Shown: piece after piece, positions 34,737 through 43,014 of the stretch
How the letters are laid out: each line of letters starts with the position of its first letter
Numbering within the stretch: the stretch's first letter is position 1
Source: JBHELB01 sp041859045
GTDB lineage: Bacteria > Hydrogenedentota > Hydrogenedentia > Hydrogenedentales > SLHB01
Direction: 5' to 3'
Length of the DNA: 64,000 nucleotides
Assembly (NCBI GenBank): GCA_041859045.1
Contig: JBHELB010000010.1
Span: 62,001 to 126,000 of the forward strand
Translations under genes and position numbers: made by a program
Notes under the pieces: generated by a model
The model's input: the letters and a program-made list of their open reading frames with translations, nothing else
Told to the model about the DNA's origin: nothing
Database searches by the model: none

Positions 34737-35177
34737 TTACTTTCGGCGGTATTCGGCCGAGACCGTGCTTGCCAGGCCACCGCGCGGATTGCACTCAATC
34801 GTGACCGTCATGCTTCTCGGCGCGCACGCCGCAACCAGGTCTTCTAGCATGCGGTTGACCAGATGCTCGTACCAAATACCCACGTTTCGGTAGGACATCA
34901 GGTAATACTTGAGGGCGCGCAGTTCGAGACAGCGCTTGTCCGGCACGTATCGGATCGTGACCCGCGCAAAATCCGGGAGCCCCGAGAACGGACACACCGA
35001 GGTAAACTCGTCCGTTGTCGTCAACACGTCAATCGGGCGGCCGCGGTATTCATAGTCAAAGCATTCCAACACCCCGGTGTCGATGGCTTCCGGCCCCTCA
35101 AACGGTACAGTCCGGTCGAGCGCCTGGAATTCCGATTTCGCCGGTGCGGCGTGTTTCTTGTCTGTCCTCTTCTTCAT
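34737..35177 (-). CDS. queF: NADPH-dependent 7-cyano-7-deazaguanine reductase
   Basis: A 146-residue unimodular QueF. It reduces preQ0 to preQ1, the step after QueC. The thioimide cysteine lies in FTSVCPFSGLPDFA and the QueF motif LELRALKYYLMSYRN is intact, as is the His/Glu pair further on. ATG 35177 has GGAG at 7-base spacing; an ATG at 35183 is also in frame. It is 21 kb from queC and stands alone, divergent from the zinc-ribbon gene. Confidence 0.95.
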   Translation of the reverse strand: MKKRTDKKHAAPAKSEFQALDRTVPFEGPEAIDTGVLECFDYEYRGRPIDVLTTTDEFTSVCPFSGLPDFARVTIRYVPDKRCLELRALKYYLMSYRNVGIWYEHLVNRMLEDLVAACAPRSMTVTIECNPRGGLASTVSAEYRRK

Positions 35178-35312
35178 GTCCATGCTCCATGCGCGGTTTT
35201 TAGCGTTCGCTGCCGAACTGAAAGCATAGCACCCTTGCGCGGCCAAGAGAAACCTCGCTTCTTGAACGGTCGTTCCGCGCAGTATATGGTCTCGGAGGGG
35301 AAACGGAGGCCT

Positions 35313-36272
35313 ATGGAACTTATCGCCACATGCCCGTGCGGTCATCAGTTTCGCGTGTCCGAATTCGCCGTGGGAATGCGCGGGCGCTGTCCCTCGTGTC
35401 GCGCCCCTCTCACGATCACGGAAGACCTTGTCTGCCCCGCCGAGCACGAATCCGCGCGCCCAGTTCCTTCTCCTCAGCCCGCGCCTTCTATTACGCCAGC
35501 CCCTGAGGCGTCCGCGCGTCCCAAGAGCACTTCGGGCTGCGCACGGTGTGGACGGAAATTCCGCGGCGACTGGGACGTGCACACGACATTTATTGGGACC
35601 GTTTGCCATATTTGCTACAACATCCTCGGTCAGGAATCCGCGTTATCCAGTGAGACCACCTCGGGCACGGTAGCCCCCGTGGACAGTCTGCACTTGGATA
35701 TCGAGCCTCTTACCGCCGATGCCGCGCGGCCACGACGCACAGAGGCATGGACTCTGCGCGAACGGCTCGGGCTTTCCGAGCAGTTGGAGCGACGCCTTAT
35801 TCTCGCCGCAGCGTTGTTTATCGTCGCGCTGGCGGCATACTTCTTTCTCACCGACGGTTTCAGCGTCGAACCGCCGCCGCCAGAGGTCGCCGCGCAGGAA
35901 GCGGCGAAACGTCTCAATCCCGCCGAGCTTTCCACCGGGGCGAAAGTGGCTTTCTACGGCATCAAGGTCTCTTGCGGTTTTCTAACCACATTTTTGGCTC
36001 TTTACGGGCTGTTGCATTGGATCGGCCGACTGCCGAACGACACCGTGTTTGCCAACGTGATCGCGGTGGGCGCGGTAAGTCTGCTGCTGGGCTTTGTTCG
36101 GCTCTTGCCGGGAGGAACATATCTCGGCTTTGCGTTGGTGTACTTTCTCTACGACCTCGACTTCACCGATATCCTCAAACTAATCCTGCTACAGATAGTC
36201 GCGGCAATGTTTGTCGTGCTGATCGAGACCGGTCTCATGGGCCTGCTTGCACTCGCGATCGGCCTTGCGTGA
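35313..36272 (+). CDS. Zinc-ribbon membrane protein, uncharacterised
   Basis: A 319-residue protein. Two zinc-ribbon-like pairs open it (CPCG...CPSC at residues 7-30, and CARCGRKF...CHICY around 75-105), separated by a Pro-rich linker. After a polar region, a span near 150-170 and four more hydrophobic segments follow (to residue 319). ATG 35313 with GGAGG (35305-35309) is preferred; the long upstream frame overlaps queF on the other strand. Such zinc-ribbon plus membrane proteins are common and unassigned in planctomycete-like genomes. Its end is 9 bases from the convergent acyltransferase. Confidence 0.7.
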   Translation: MELIATCPCGHQFRVSEFAVGMRGRCPSCRAPLTITEDLVCPAEHESARPVPSPQPAPSITPAPEASARPKSTSGCARCGRKFRGDWDVHTTFIGTVCHICYNILGQESALSSETTSGTVAPVDSLHLDIEPLTADAARPRRTEAWTLRERLGLSEQLERRLILAAALFIVALAAYFFLTDGFSVEPPPPEVAAQEAAKRLNPAELSTGAKVAFYGIKVSCGFLTTFLALYGLLHWIGRLPNDTVFANVIAVGAVSLLLGFVRLLPGGTYLGFALVYFLYDLDFTDILKLILLQIVAAMFVVLIETGLMGLLALAIGLA

Positions 36273-36281
36273 GTCTGCGAT

Positions 36282-37379
36282 TTACACGCCAAGGACAGCA
36301 CGCTCCGCGGCCCGGCCAAGGTCGGGAAGGTGCAGGGTCTGATTCACCAAATAGCGGATGGCATTCTTCTTCACGTAGTCCTTCAGTTCGGGAATCTCCA
36401 GAATACTCTCCACGCCGAGGGTGACCTGTCCGGCATGCACCCGAAGTAGCCCCTGTGCTTCAAAGAAACTCAGCGCTTCGAGTACATCCGGCTTCGGGTC
36501 AACCTTCGCGGCGGGATCGATGGTGCGTTTCGGAATCGCAGTGAAAATCATCCGCACGTCCTCGACGTAATCGTCGACGGGCCGATCCTCGGTCCGGGCA
36601 TGCACACAACGCAGAAACAGCACGTTCGCCAGCGCCTGCGCCGCGTTTACCTCGGTGTAGGTCGCCATCGTTTCCGCAATCTGAAAGTCGAAGGCCCGCT
36701 GCGCTACGCGATCCGCATTCTCCGGAAGGTACTGCGGTGTGCCATAGACGACGGGCGATTGGCCGTTCACCGGGTTCCATGTGCGGACCATCGGGATCAC
36801 GGGAACGCGCAGGCCCGGCTTGCCGCGCTGCGCATGGGCAACGAAAAACGATACGCCGCCGGGTTCAGTAATGTTGTCGCGGTACTCGAAGAAGACGCCC
36901 GAGCGCGAGCGGGTCGCTCCCGGAAACATGCCGAACGACTTGCCTTCTTGCAGAGTCTTGACCATGGGTTTGAGCTGGCCCAGCGTGACATTGCCCCGAT
37001 CGATCAAGAACCCGCCCATACGAATCATGAAGTCGTTGTATCCCACGAACTTTTCGAAGGGATACCCCTCGAAAAAGTCATTGCGCATCAGGTATTGGAT
37101 CGTATGGCCATCGTTCGTGGCCATGTAGATGCCCTCGAACATGACCAGCGGGTCGTCGGCGCGCGCATGGTTGCCCACGAAGATCGCCGGCCCCTGCGCC
37201 GGAACGTTTTCCGCGCCGGAAATGCGTAGTCGGCCCGTCCAGCCGAGCAGATCACGCAGCACACGGATCAGATGCACATGCTGACCAGTAAAAGCGGGCG
37301 GACGAACCAGCCCAGCGCGATACGCCAAAAACCTCGCCACCAGCCACAACGTCGCAGTCCAATGTATAAATCGTTTCAT
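36282..37379 (-). CDS. PlsC-like 1-acyl-glycerol-phosphate acyltransferase family protein
   Basis: A 365-residue protein with an N-terminal hydrophobic segment and an acyltransferase core: GNHARADDPLV supplies the HX4D catalytic motif (His near residue 73). The glycerophosphate-binding motif FPEGTRS is altered to FPGATRSRSG; the DNA codons at about 36915-36935 confirm this. The C-terminal 120 residues are an extra helical domain. It acylates a lipid headgroup or a related acceptor, in phospholipid or lipid-A-like synthesis. Loss of the Glu suggests a different acceptor or weakened activity. Confidence 0.8.
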   Translation of the reverse strand: MKRFIHWTATLWLVARFLAYRAGLVRPPAFTGQHVHLIRVLRDLLGWTGRLRISGAENVPAQGPAIFVGNHARADDPLVMFEGIYMATNDGHTIQYLMRNDFFEGYPFEKFVGYNDFMIRMGGFLIDRGNVTLGQLKPMVKTLQEGKSFGMFPGATRSRSGVFFEYRDNITEPGGVSFFVAHAQRGKPGLRVPVIPMVRTWNPVNGQSPVVYGTPQYLPENADRVAQRAFDFQIAETMATYTEVNAAQALANVLFLRCVHARTEDRPVDDYVEDVRMIFTAIPKRTIDPAAKVDPKPDVLEALSFFEAQGLLRVHAGQVTLGVESILEIPELKDYVKKNAIRYLVNQTLHLPDLGRAAERAVLGV

Positions 37380-37482
37380 GGCCGGGATTGTAGTCAGGGC
37401 GCGCCGAAGAGGCAAGCCCACGTTGACCCATGTCCGTACGGAGGCTACCATTGTGCAGGAATGTAGGCAGAGAAGGGATACG

Positions 37483-39681
37483 ATGAGCAATTCACAAAAC
37501 GAGATACTATCCGCCGCGTTGCAGCGGGCGGTGACGGAGTCGAGTAGTCCGGGCGGCGTGGTGTACGTCGGGCGCGGCGCGGAGACCTTGTTTCATGGAG
37601 CGGTGGGGCAGCGGTGTGTGAAACCCGAGCGTCTGTCCGCCGAAAAAGACACGATCTACGATCTCGCTTCGCTCACGAAAGTCGTGGCGACGGGCGTGGC
37701 GGCGATGTTATTGGTCGAGGCCGGCGAGTTGGACCTGGACAAACCGCTCTCGGCGGTGCTGCCGATGCCGGAGTTTCGGCGTTTCACGATTCGCCATCTG
37801 ATCACGCATACCTCCGGGTTTCCCGCAGGGCACCCGTTCGTGCAGGACTGCACAACCATCGACGAGGTGGTGCGGCATTGCGTGAGTATTGAGCCCACCT
37901 GGAAACCAGGCACAGGACGGCGCTATTCGGACATCGATTTCTTGCTGTTGGGGCGCGTGGTCGAGGTTGTGGCGGGGGACCGCCTCGACGCCTTCTGCCG
38001 CAAGCGCATTTTCGAGCCGCTGGGGATGACGCGCACCGCGTTCACGCCGCCGAAATCCTGGGCGGCGGACTGCGCGGCAACGGAGCGCGATCCCAAAACG
38101 AAGGAGATGCTCCGCGGCGTCGTGCACGACGAGAATGCGCGGGCCATCGGCGGTGTCGCGGGCCACGCGGGATTGTTTTCCACGGCGGGAGACTTGGCGA
38201 AGTTCTGCCGTGCCTTGCTTTCGGGTAAGTTGCTGAAGAAAGAAACCGTCGCGGAAATGACGCGCGTGGGGCAAGTGCCTCTGTATCCTTGGCAAGGCCT
38301 CGCGTGGCTGGTCGACCCGTGGTACGGCGGCACGATGGGACACTTGCCTTCGCGCGCGGCGTTTGGGCACACAGGGTGGACGGGCACCTCGATCTGGATC
38401 GATGGCGATACGGGGTTGTTCGTCATTCAGCTTGGCAACACGTGCCACCCCTCGAGTGCGCAACGCGACAACGGCGCGTTCCGGAAGACGTTTCACGACG
38501 CCGTGGCCAAAGCATTCTACCCCGGAAAAATGAACGTGCACACCGGCCTCGATCGGCTCGTGCACGACGGCTTTGAACCGCTTGCGGGCAAACGCGTGGC
38601 GCTGCTCACGAACCTGGCGGCGGTCGATCAGCTTGGACGTTCGGTGTTGGACGTTCTAGCCCTCGAACCGCGCGTCAATCTGAAGCTGATCTACGGTCCC
38701 GAGCACGGCCTGCGCGCCAACGCCGAAGCGGGCGAGAACATCAAGTCGGAGAAGGGCGCGGTGCCCGTGGTGAGTCTCTACGGCGATCGCAAGCGTCCCT
38801 CCGAGGCGGAACTTAAGAGTGTCGACGTGCTGGCGATCGATCTGCCTGACGTTGGCGCGCGTTTTTATACTTATATGGCCACGATGCGCGACAGCCTGAT
38901 TGCCTGCGCAGAAGCCGGCACGCCGGTGGTGGTGCTGGATCGTCCGAATCCGCTCGGCGGCGAGATTATGGAAGGTCCCATCGCCACGCGCACCGACCTG
39001 CTGACCTCCAGCGCCGCGGTGCCCGCCCGGCACGGCATGACGTTGGGCGAGTTGGCGCGCTTCTTCGAGGCGACGACGCTAAAAGGGATGAAACTGAAGC
39101 TGAGCGTGCTGCCGTGCGACGGATGGCGGCGCGAACTGCTCTTTGCCGACTGCGCATTGCCTTGGGTACCGCCGTCACCCAACATCCCTACACCGGAGAT
39201 CGCACTGTTCTACGCGGGCATGTGCCTGTTCGAGGGAACCAACGTCAACGAAGGCCGAGGCACCGAGACGCCCTTCCAGGTTTGCGGCGCACCGTGGCTC
39301 GACGCAGAGAAGGTGATCGCCATGGTCGATCCCATGGACCGCCGCGGATGCACGCTCGAAGCCACCCAGTACACGCCGGTGTCGATTCCTGGCAAGTCCG
39401 CCACACCACGCTACATGAACGAGAAGTGCCAGGGAATCCGCGTGAACCTCACCGAGCCTGCCACGTTCCGCCCGTTCACGCTCGCTGTCGCCCTCGCCAC
39501 CGCCATGTACCGCCACCATCCCCGGGAGTTCGAATGGAACTCCGGGTTCGATACCCTAGCCGGCGCGCGCGAATTGCGATCACGCCTCGAGGCCGGCGAG
39601 GCCCCCTCGACCGTCATCGCAGGCTACACCCAGGCCCTGCGCGCCTTCGACCTCACCCGTCCGAAAATATACCCGGCGTGA
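37483..39681 (+). CDS. Serine beta-lactamase/esterase-like domain fused to NamZ-type exo-beta-N-acetylmuramidase (DUF1343)
   Basis: A 732-residue fusion. Residues 1-350 are a class C beta-lactamase/D-Ala-D-Ala carboxypeptidase-like domain with the SLTK (SxxK) nucleophile near residue 65, a YSD motif near 148 and HTGWTG near 297. Residues 360-732 are DUF1343 (NamZ, GH171): TNLAAVDQLGRSVLDVL, YGPEHGLRANAEAG, DLPDVGARFYTYMATM and PNPLGGEIMEGP. NamZ removes terminal MurNAc from peptidoglycan fragments. No signal peptide is evident. The pairing points to peptide and sugar trimming of cell-wall fragments by one chain. ATG 37483 follows AGAAGGGA. Confidence 0.9.
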   Translation: MSNSQNEILSAALQRAVTESSSPGGVVYVGRGAETLFHGAVGQRCVKPERLSAEKDTIYDLASLTKVVATGVAAMLLVEAGELDLDKPLSAVLPMPEFRRFTIRHLITHTSGFPAGHPFVQDCTTIDEVVRHCVSIEPTWKPGTGRRYSDIDFLLLGRVVEVVAGDRLDAFCRKRIFEPLGMTRTAFTPPKSWAADCAATERDPKTKEMLRGVVHDENARAIGGVAGHAGLFSTAGDLAKFCRALLSGKLLKKETVAEMTRVGQVPLYPWQGLAWLVDPWYGGTMGHLPSRAAFGHTGWTGTSIWIDGDTGLFVIQLGNTCHPSSAQRDNGAFRKTFHDAVAKAFYPGKMNVHTGLDRLVHDGFEPLAGKRVALLTNLAAVDQLGRSVLDVLALEPRVNLKLIYGPEHGLRANAEAGENIKSEKGAVPVVSLYGDRKRPSEAELKSVDVLAIDLPDVGARFYTYMATMRDSLIACAEAGTPVVVLDRPNPLGGEIMEGPIATRTDLLTSSAAVPARHGMTLGELARFFEATTLKGMKLKLSVLPCDGWRRELLFADCALPWVPPSPNIPTPEIALFYAGMCLFEGTNVNEGRGTETPFQVCGAPWLDAEKVIAMVDPMDRRGCTLEATQYTPVSIPGKSATPRYMNEKCQGIRVNLTEPATFRPFTLAVALATAMYRHHPREFEWNSGFDTLAGARELRSRLEAGEAPSTVIAGYTQALRAFDLTRPKIYPA

Positions 39682-39796
39682 GGCGTTCTTTGGGTGATAT
39701 AGGGTGCTATCTGCGCGGTTGAGTGCTTGACAGCCGTTCCGATTTTCTTCAAAATCAGCGTTCTTCCGATTGAATATACAGAGAGGCGCGAAGGTA

Positions 39797-40555
39797 ATGC
39801 ATGCATTGAAAGTCCTGGTGAACAAAGCGTTGCGACAAATCGGTTATTACGTGACACGCGTTGATTCGCTTCCAAAAGATTTTACGGAAGATGATGTTGC
39901 GCTTTGGCGCAAGGTTGCTCCCTATACTATGACGAGTCCAGGCCGTGTGCACTCTCTGTGTCAATCAGTGGAATACGTCGTGAAAAACGGAATTCAAGGA
40001 GATTTCGTCGAGTGTGGGGTATGGAAAGGGGGGTGCTCGATGGCGATGGCATTGACGTTAATGCGCCTTGGAGACACTTCTCGCCGACTTTACCTCTACG
40101 ACACCTATGATGCGGGGTGGCCGGAGGCGGATGAATCCGATGTGACTTCAGAGGGAGTTCATGCGAGTAAGCTTTGGACTGAGTCGTTGGCGCGTGGGGA
40201 AACCCCGGATACGTTGTTTGCAAAGTTTTCGGCGGTGCGTGATGCGATGGCGTCTACGGGATATCCTATGGAACGAGTCCATATGATTCGGGGTAAAGTG
40301 GAGGACACCATTCCCAATGAAGCGCCAGAGGAAGTGGCAATCCTGCGCTTGGACACCGATTGGTATGCATCCACCAAGCATGAACTGGTTCACCTCTATC
40401 CTCGTCTCGCCAATCTCGGCGTTTTGGTGCTAGATGATTACGGCTACTTTCTCGGCGCACGTAAAGCCGTGGACGAGTATTTCGCCGAACGTAAAATCCC
40501 GCTTTACTTACAGCGGATTGACGATTCGGGATGCCGCGTAGCCATCAAGCCATAG
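39797..40555 (+). CDS. TylF/MycF-like O-methyltransferase
   Basis: A 252-residue SAM-dependent methyltransferase of the macrocin O-methyltransferase (TylF) family. GDFVECGVWKGGCSMAMAL is the SAM loop, LYLYDTYDAGWPEAD carries the acidic metal/ribose region, and LDTDWYASTKHELVHLYPR plus LDDYG are the family hallmarks. Family members methylate sugar hydroxyls in polysaccharides or antibiotics. It stands alone, is AT-richer than its neighbours and is followed by a palindrome-rich spacer, suggesting transfer. Confidence 0.88.
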   Translation: MHALKVLVNKALRQIGYYVTRVDSLPKDFTEDDVALWRKVAPYTMTSPGRVHSLCQSVEYVVKNGIQGDFVECGVWKGGCSMAMALTLMRLGDTSRRLYLYDTYDAGWPEADESDVTSEGVHASKLWTESLARGETPDTLFAKFSAVRDAMASTGYPMERVHMIRGKVEDTIPNEAPEEVAILRLDTDWYASTKHELVHLYPRLANLGVLVLDDYGYFLGARKAVDEYFAERKIPLYLQRIDDSGCRVAIKP

Positions 40556-40947
40556 TGCTGAGGAATCCCCAGATAGAGGCAAGACAGCGAATGCCTTGGA
40601 GACGGTTCCGATATGGCGTTAGGCGATTTAGATAAAGTACTTACCTTGTGCCCAAAGCACATAGAAAAGAATAAGCCGGGCCAGCATAGTGAGATGCCGT
40701 TGGATCTGTAGGCTGACCTACGCGACATAGTCAAGTCCAACTCCGCTTTCCAGCTTCTAGGCCATTGTGTCCCGAATCGCCGGGTAAAGCGAGGTGTCTT
40801 GGGCAAGTCCTAATTGCTCAAACAAAGGAGGGTATTAGGGAAGCACCCGGTGGGTGCATGCAGTCCCCGCGCGAGGGATTTTGCAATCTCCCGCACGGTT
40901 GGCGTAAACGTTCTTGCGGCGAAAGGCGGGTCTGGCGCAAGCGTGTT

Positions 40948-41010
40948 GAATCCGCGAAGCGGATGATGGAACGTACCCCAGGGTGGAGCAAAGCGGAACC
41001 CTGGGGTAGC
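40948..41010 (+). repeat. Palindromic repeat element, left copy
   Basis: Contains ATCCGCGAAGCGGAT (40950-40964, stem-GAA-stem) and TACCCCAGGGT...ACCCTGGGGTA (40974-40984 with 40998-41008). A further stem ACCCGC-GCA-GCGGGT lies at 41026-41040. The right copy at 41112-41190 reads as a degenerate reverse complement. Confidence 0.7.
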
Positions 41011-41078
41011 GCCCTCAAACAGAGAACCCGCGCAGCGGGTGTGAGAATCGCCTTCTTGGAGAAGTATTTCATTTTCTA

Positions 41079-41107
41079 ACACCCCGTTCCGGGGGTTCTT
41101 TTCTTTG
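41079..41107 (+). terminator. Terminator-like hairpin in the palindromic spacer
   Basis: ACCCC-GTTCC-GGGGG(T) followed by TTCTTTTCTTT. It separates the two inverted palindromic elements. Confidence 0.5.
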
Positions 41108-41111
41108 GAGG

Positions 41112-41190
41112 GCCTACCCCGGGTTCCCTTCGCGGCTGCGCCGCTCCGTTCCACCCGTGGCTACGTTCTGTCATCCGCTTCGCGGATTAG
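41112..41190 (-). repeat. Palindromic repeat element, right (inverted) copy
   Basis: ATCCGCTTCGCGGAT at 41173-41187 is the exact reverse complement of the 40950-40964 palindrome, and the flanking ctaccccgggttcc and gctacgttctgtc match the left copy's reverse complement with scattered changes and a short insertion. The two copies therefore face each other across about 100 bases. Confidence 0.65.
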
Positions 41191-41387
41191 AGACAAGCCT
41201 TTCCGCGACACAACGCCCCTGACGCTTTCTCTGAAAGTTGTCCGGCGATTTGGGCGTGTCCTCCGCCTTGTAACTCCTGGCCGGGACTGGTATTCTTCGC
41301 CGGTCAACGGCCTTCAAGACGCGGCGGGCGATCCGCGCGGACCGTTCAGGCCACAAACATCCACTTCTCACGGCAAGGGGCAAGTAC

Positions 41388-42569
41388 ATGAGCACGGTGT
41401 TGATTATCGGCGCGGGCGGCGTCGGCGGTGTGGTCACTCACAAGTGCGTTCAGGCCAAGGAGGTCTTTTCGAAGGTCGTCCTGGCGAGTCGAACGTTGGC
41501 AAAATGCGACGCAATCAAGGCACAGTTGGGCGGAGCGATTGAGACGGCCCAGGTGGATGCGGACAACGTGCCGGAGTTGGTGGCGTTGATCCGGAAAGTG
41601 AAACCGGACGTGGTGGTCAACGTCGCGCTGCCGTATCAGGACCTGCACATCATGGATGCGTGTCTTGAAACGGGCGTGCCTTATCTGGATACGGCAAACT
41701 ATGAGCCGCTCGATCTGGCAAAATTCGAGTACAGTTGGCAATGGGCGTACCAAGATCGTTTCCGCGAGCGGGGAATCATGGCCACGCTCGGCTGCGGGTT
41801 CGATCCGGGCGTTACGAATATTTTCTGCGCACACGCGCAAAAGAACCATTTTGACACCATCGAGTACATCGACATCGTGGACTGCAACGCGGGCAACCAC
41901 GGCCATCCGTTCGCAACAAACTTTAACCCAGAGATCAATATCCGCGAGATTACCCAGCGCGGGCGGTATTGGGAGAGCGGAAAATGGGTCGAGACGGACC
42001 CCCTGGAGATTTCGGAGACGTTCGATTTCCCCGGCGTTGGCCCGCGCAAGGCGTATCTGTTGTACCACGAGGAACTGGAAAGCCTCGTACAGAATATCAA
42101 GGGTCTCAAGCGCATCCGCTTCTGGATGACCTTCGGCGAAGCGTACCTGACCCACCTGCGCGTGCTCGAAAACGTCGGCATGACGCGCATCGACCCGGTA
42201 ATGTACGAGGGGCATGAAGTCGTGCCCATCAAACTGCTCAAGTTGCTTCTGCCGGATCCCGCCTCGCTGGCCGAAAACTACACGGGCAAGACGAGTATCG
42301 GGTGCATCATCGAAGGTCTAAAGGATGGCCAGCGCAAACGTTTGTTCATCTACAACATCTGCGACCATGCCGAGTGCTACAAAGAAGTGAAGGCGCAGGC
42401 GGTCTCCTACACCACCGGTGTACCGGCGATGATCGGCGCGATGCTGATGGTCAAGGGGATTTGGACTGGAAAGGGCGTCTATAACGTCGAGCAGCTCGAC
42501 CCGGCGCCGTTCATGGACGCGCTCAACCGCTGGGGCCTTCCCTGGCACGAGCAGTGGTTGCCGGTTTAG
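41388..42569 (+). CDS. Saccharopine dehydrogenase-family protein, carboxynorspermidine synthase-like
   Basis: A 393-residue NADP-dependent enzyme. The Rossmann motif VLIIGAGGVGGVVTHKC opens the protein, and GCGFDPGVTNIFCAHAQK and DCNAGNHGHPFATNFNPEINIRE are diagnostic of carboxynorspermidine/carboxyspermidine dehydrogenase (CANSDH). That enzyme condenses aspartate semialdehyde with a diamine in the alternative spermidine/norspermidine route. The expected decarboxylase partner (nspC) is not in the window. The ATG is preceded by AAGGGGCA. A strong terminator follows, so it is monocistronic. Confidence 0.9.
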   Translation: MSTVLIIGAGGVGGVVTHKCVQAKEVFSKVVLASRTLAKCDAIKAQLGGAIETAQVDADNVPELVALIRKVKPDVVVNVALPYQDLHIMDACLETGVPYLDTANYEPLDLAKFEYSWQWAYQDRFRERGIMATLGCGFDPGVTNIFCAHAQKNHFDTIEYIDIVDCNAGNHGHPFATNFNPEINIREITQRGRYWESGKWVETDPLEISETFDFPGVGPRKAYLLYHEELESLVQNIKGLKRIRFWMTFGEAYLTHLRVLENVGMTRIDPVMYEGHEVVPIKLLKLLLPDPASLAENYTGKTSIGCIIEGLKDGQRKRLFIYNICDHAECYKEVKAQAVSYTTGVPAMIGAMLMVKGIWTGKGVYNVEQLDPAPFMDALNRWGLPWHEQWLPV

Positions 42570-42593
42570 GACGGCTATCCCCAGAAAAAGGGC

Positions 42594-42630
42594 AAGCGTG
42601 GGAACGAGACAGCGTTCCCACGCTTTCTTA
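42594..42630 (+). terminator. Intrinsic terminator after the carboxynorspermidine synthase gene
   Basis: A perfect 13-base stem (AAGCGTGGGAACG / CGTTCCCACGCTT) with a 6-base loop, followed by TCTTA. In the rest of the spacer (42631-43014) I see no gene or convincing promoter. Confidence 0.88.
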
Positions 42631-43014
42631 GCGCCCCTCACCCTGCAAGGCTGGGGTCCCTGCGCTGGGTTGAAAACTAGATTTCGAAGCAACCCTTTCG
42701 GGCCGGCAATGCTACGTTCGCTCGATGCCTACATGCTCTTTCCGTACATATATGTCGAACCTTGTAGGCAGCGATCAAAAGTATTCACATTTCCCACAAA
42801 CTCGCGTCGCATATAAGACGTCTGTAAGCGGCGTTTGGTGACATCGCTATATTTTCGAGTTTTTGCTTTTGCTTCCGAACCGCCCCCCTTGCTGAACAGC
42901 GCTTCTTAAAGTATTCTGCCGAAGGTTTCCGGAAGAGCGCGCCTCGTGAAAAATGTGCGAGGGTCAAGGCCTCGACGCCATGAAGGAAAGGCTTTCAGCC
43001 GGGAAAGGGTGACT

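Larger units (their letters stand above)
40556..41387. other. 832-base spacer with short palindromes, no supported gene
   Basis: No reading frame here has a ribosome site plus protein-like composition. The spacer instead carries a series of small perfect hairpins (see 40948-41010 and 41112-41190) and a terminator-like hairpin at 41079-41107. The stretch 40560-40850 shows nothing further I can name. Confidence 0.6.

Noticed and set aside
34863..35312. N-terminal extension of the zinc-ribbon protein
   Set aside because: It overlaps queF in antisense; the ATG at 35313 has its own GGAGG and starts the zinc-ribbon domain directly.
37708..38565. 285-codon minus-strand frame
   Set aside because: Shadow of the beta-lactamase-NamZ gene, with His/Arg-rich composition and no start signals.
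40810..41154. Minus-strand 114-codon frame in the palindromic spacer
   Set aside because: Its apparent protein is a translation of the palindromic repeats; no ribosome site and no homologous motif.
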